A stretch of DNA of 5,872 bases, taken from NCBI GenBank assembly GCA_017883345.1, contig JADGNT010000356.1, positions 1 through 5,872 on the forward strand, given 5' to 3'. How positions within the stretch are numbered: the stretch's first letter is position 1; every line of letters starts with the position of its first letter. Below the pieces are notes generated by a model that saw nothing but the letters and a program-made list of their open reading frames with translations, searched no databases and was not told the DNA's origin. A program made the translations under genes and the position numbers. The stretch comes from Candidatus Solibacter sp. (GTDB lineage: Bacteria; Acidobacteriota; Terriglobia; Bryobacterales; Bryobacteraceae). This document shows positions 5,863 through 5,872 of this stretch, piece after piece.

Positions 5863-5872
5863 ATGGTTACCG

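Noticed and set aside
5863..5872. A possible TAA (5867-5869, minus strand) as the end of an upstream gene such as nuoL
   Set aside because: Only 10 bases precede nuoM; the reading frame cannot be established, so no feature is claimed.

Overview
All the genes I can support lie on the minus strand, so the biological order runs from the right edge of the window to the left. Base composition is GC-rich, with strong third-position G/C bias. The mix of genes (a complex I membrane arm, a GYD-domain protein, a TfoX/YjbR-like protein with a basic tail and a Phd/VapC-type toxin-antitoxin pair) fits a soil bacterium of the Acidobacteriota (Solibacter/Bryobacter-like). That taxonomic guess comes from the general look of the proteins, not from a database search.

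Right part (5862 to 1621): the last three genes of a respiratory complex I (NADH:quinone oxidoreductase) operon, in the order nuoM, nuoN, nuoH. nuoM and nuoN overlap by 4 bases (ATGA) and nuoN is 7 bases from nuoH, so they are almost certainly co-transcribed. NuoM and NuoN are antiporter-like proton-pumping subunits; NuoH carries the quinone-site/E-channel part of the membrane arm. The placement of nuoH after nuoN differs from the common nuoG-H-I order, and this NuoH is longer than the enterobacterial protein, with an apparent insertion before its last conserved block. Presumably nuoL and nuoK lie just beyond the right edge.

Middle (1620 to 1447): a 174-base intergenic region with three consecutive hairpins directly behind nuoH, the largest a perfect 11-bp stem, followed by a possible weak promoter and a strong ribosome binding site for the next gene.

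Left part (1446 to 1): a compact run of small genes: a GYD-domain protein, a TfoX/YjbR-like protein with a Lys/Ala/Arg-rich tail, a Phd/YefM-like antitoxin and the first 84 codons of a PIN-domain (VapC-type) toxin cut by the window edge. The antitoxin and toxin overlap by 10 bases. The most intriguing detail is that the TfoX-like gene stops at a TAG, after which the same frame stays open for 15 charged codons and ends in a TGA overlapping the antitoxin ATG as ATGA. This looks like a recent nonsense change (or a sequence error) that created an apparent 44-base gap. I found no undescribed system beyond these details; most of the window is ordinary housekeeping sequence.
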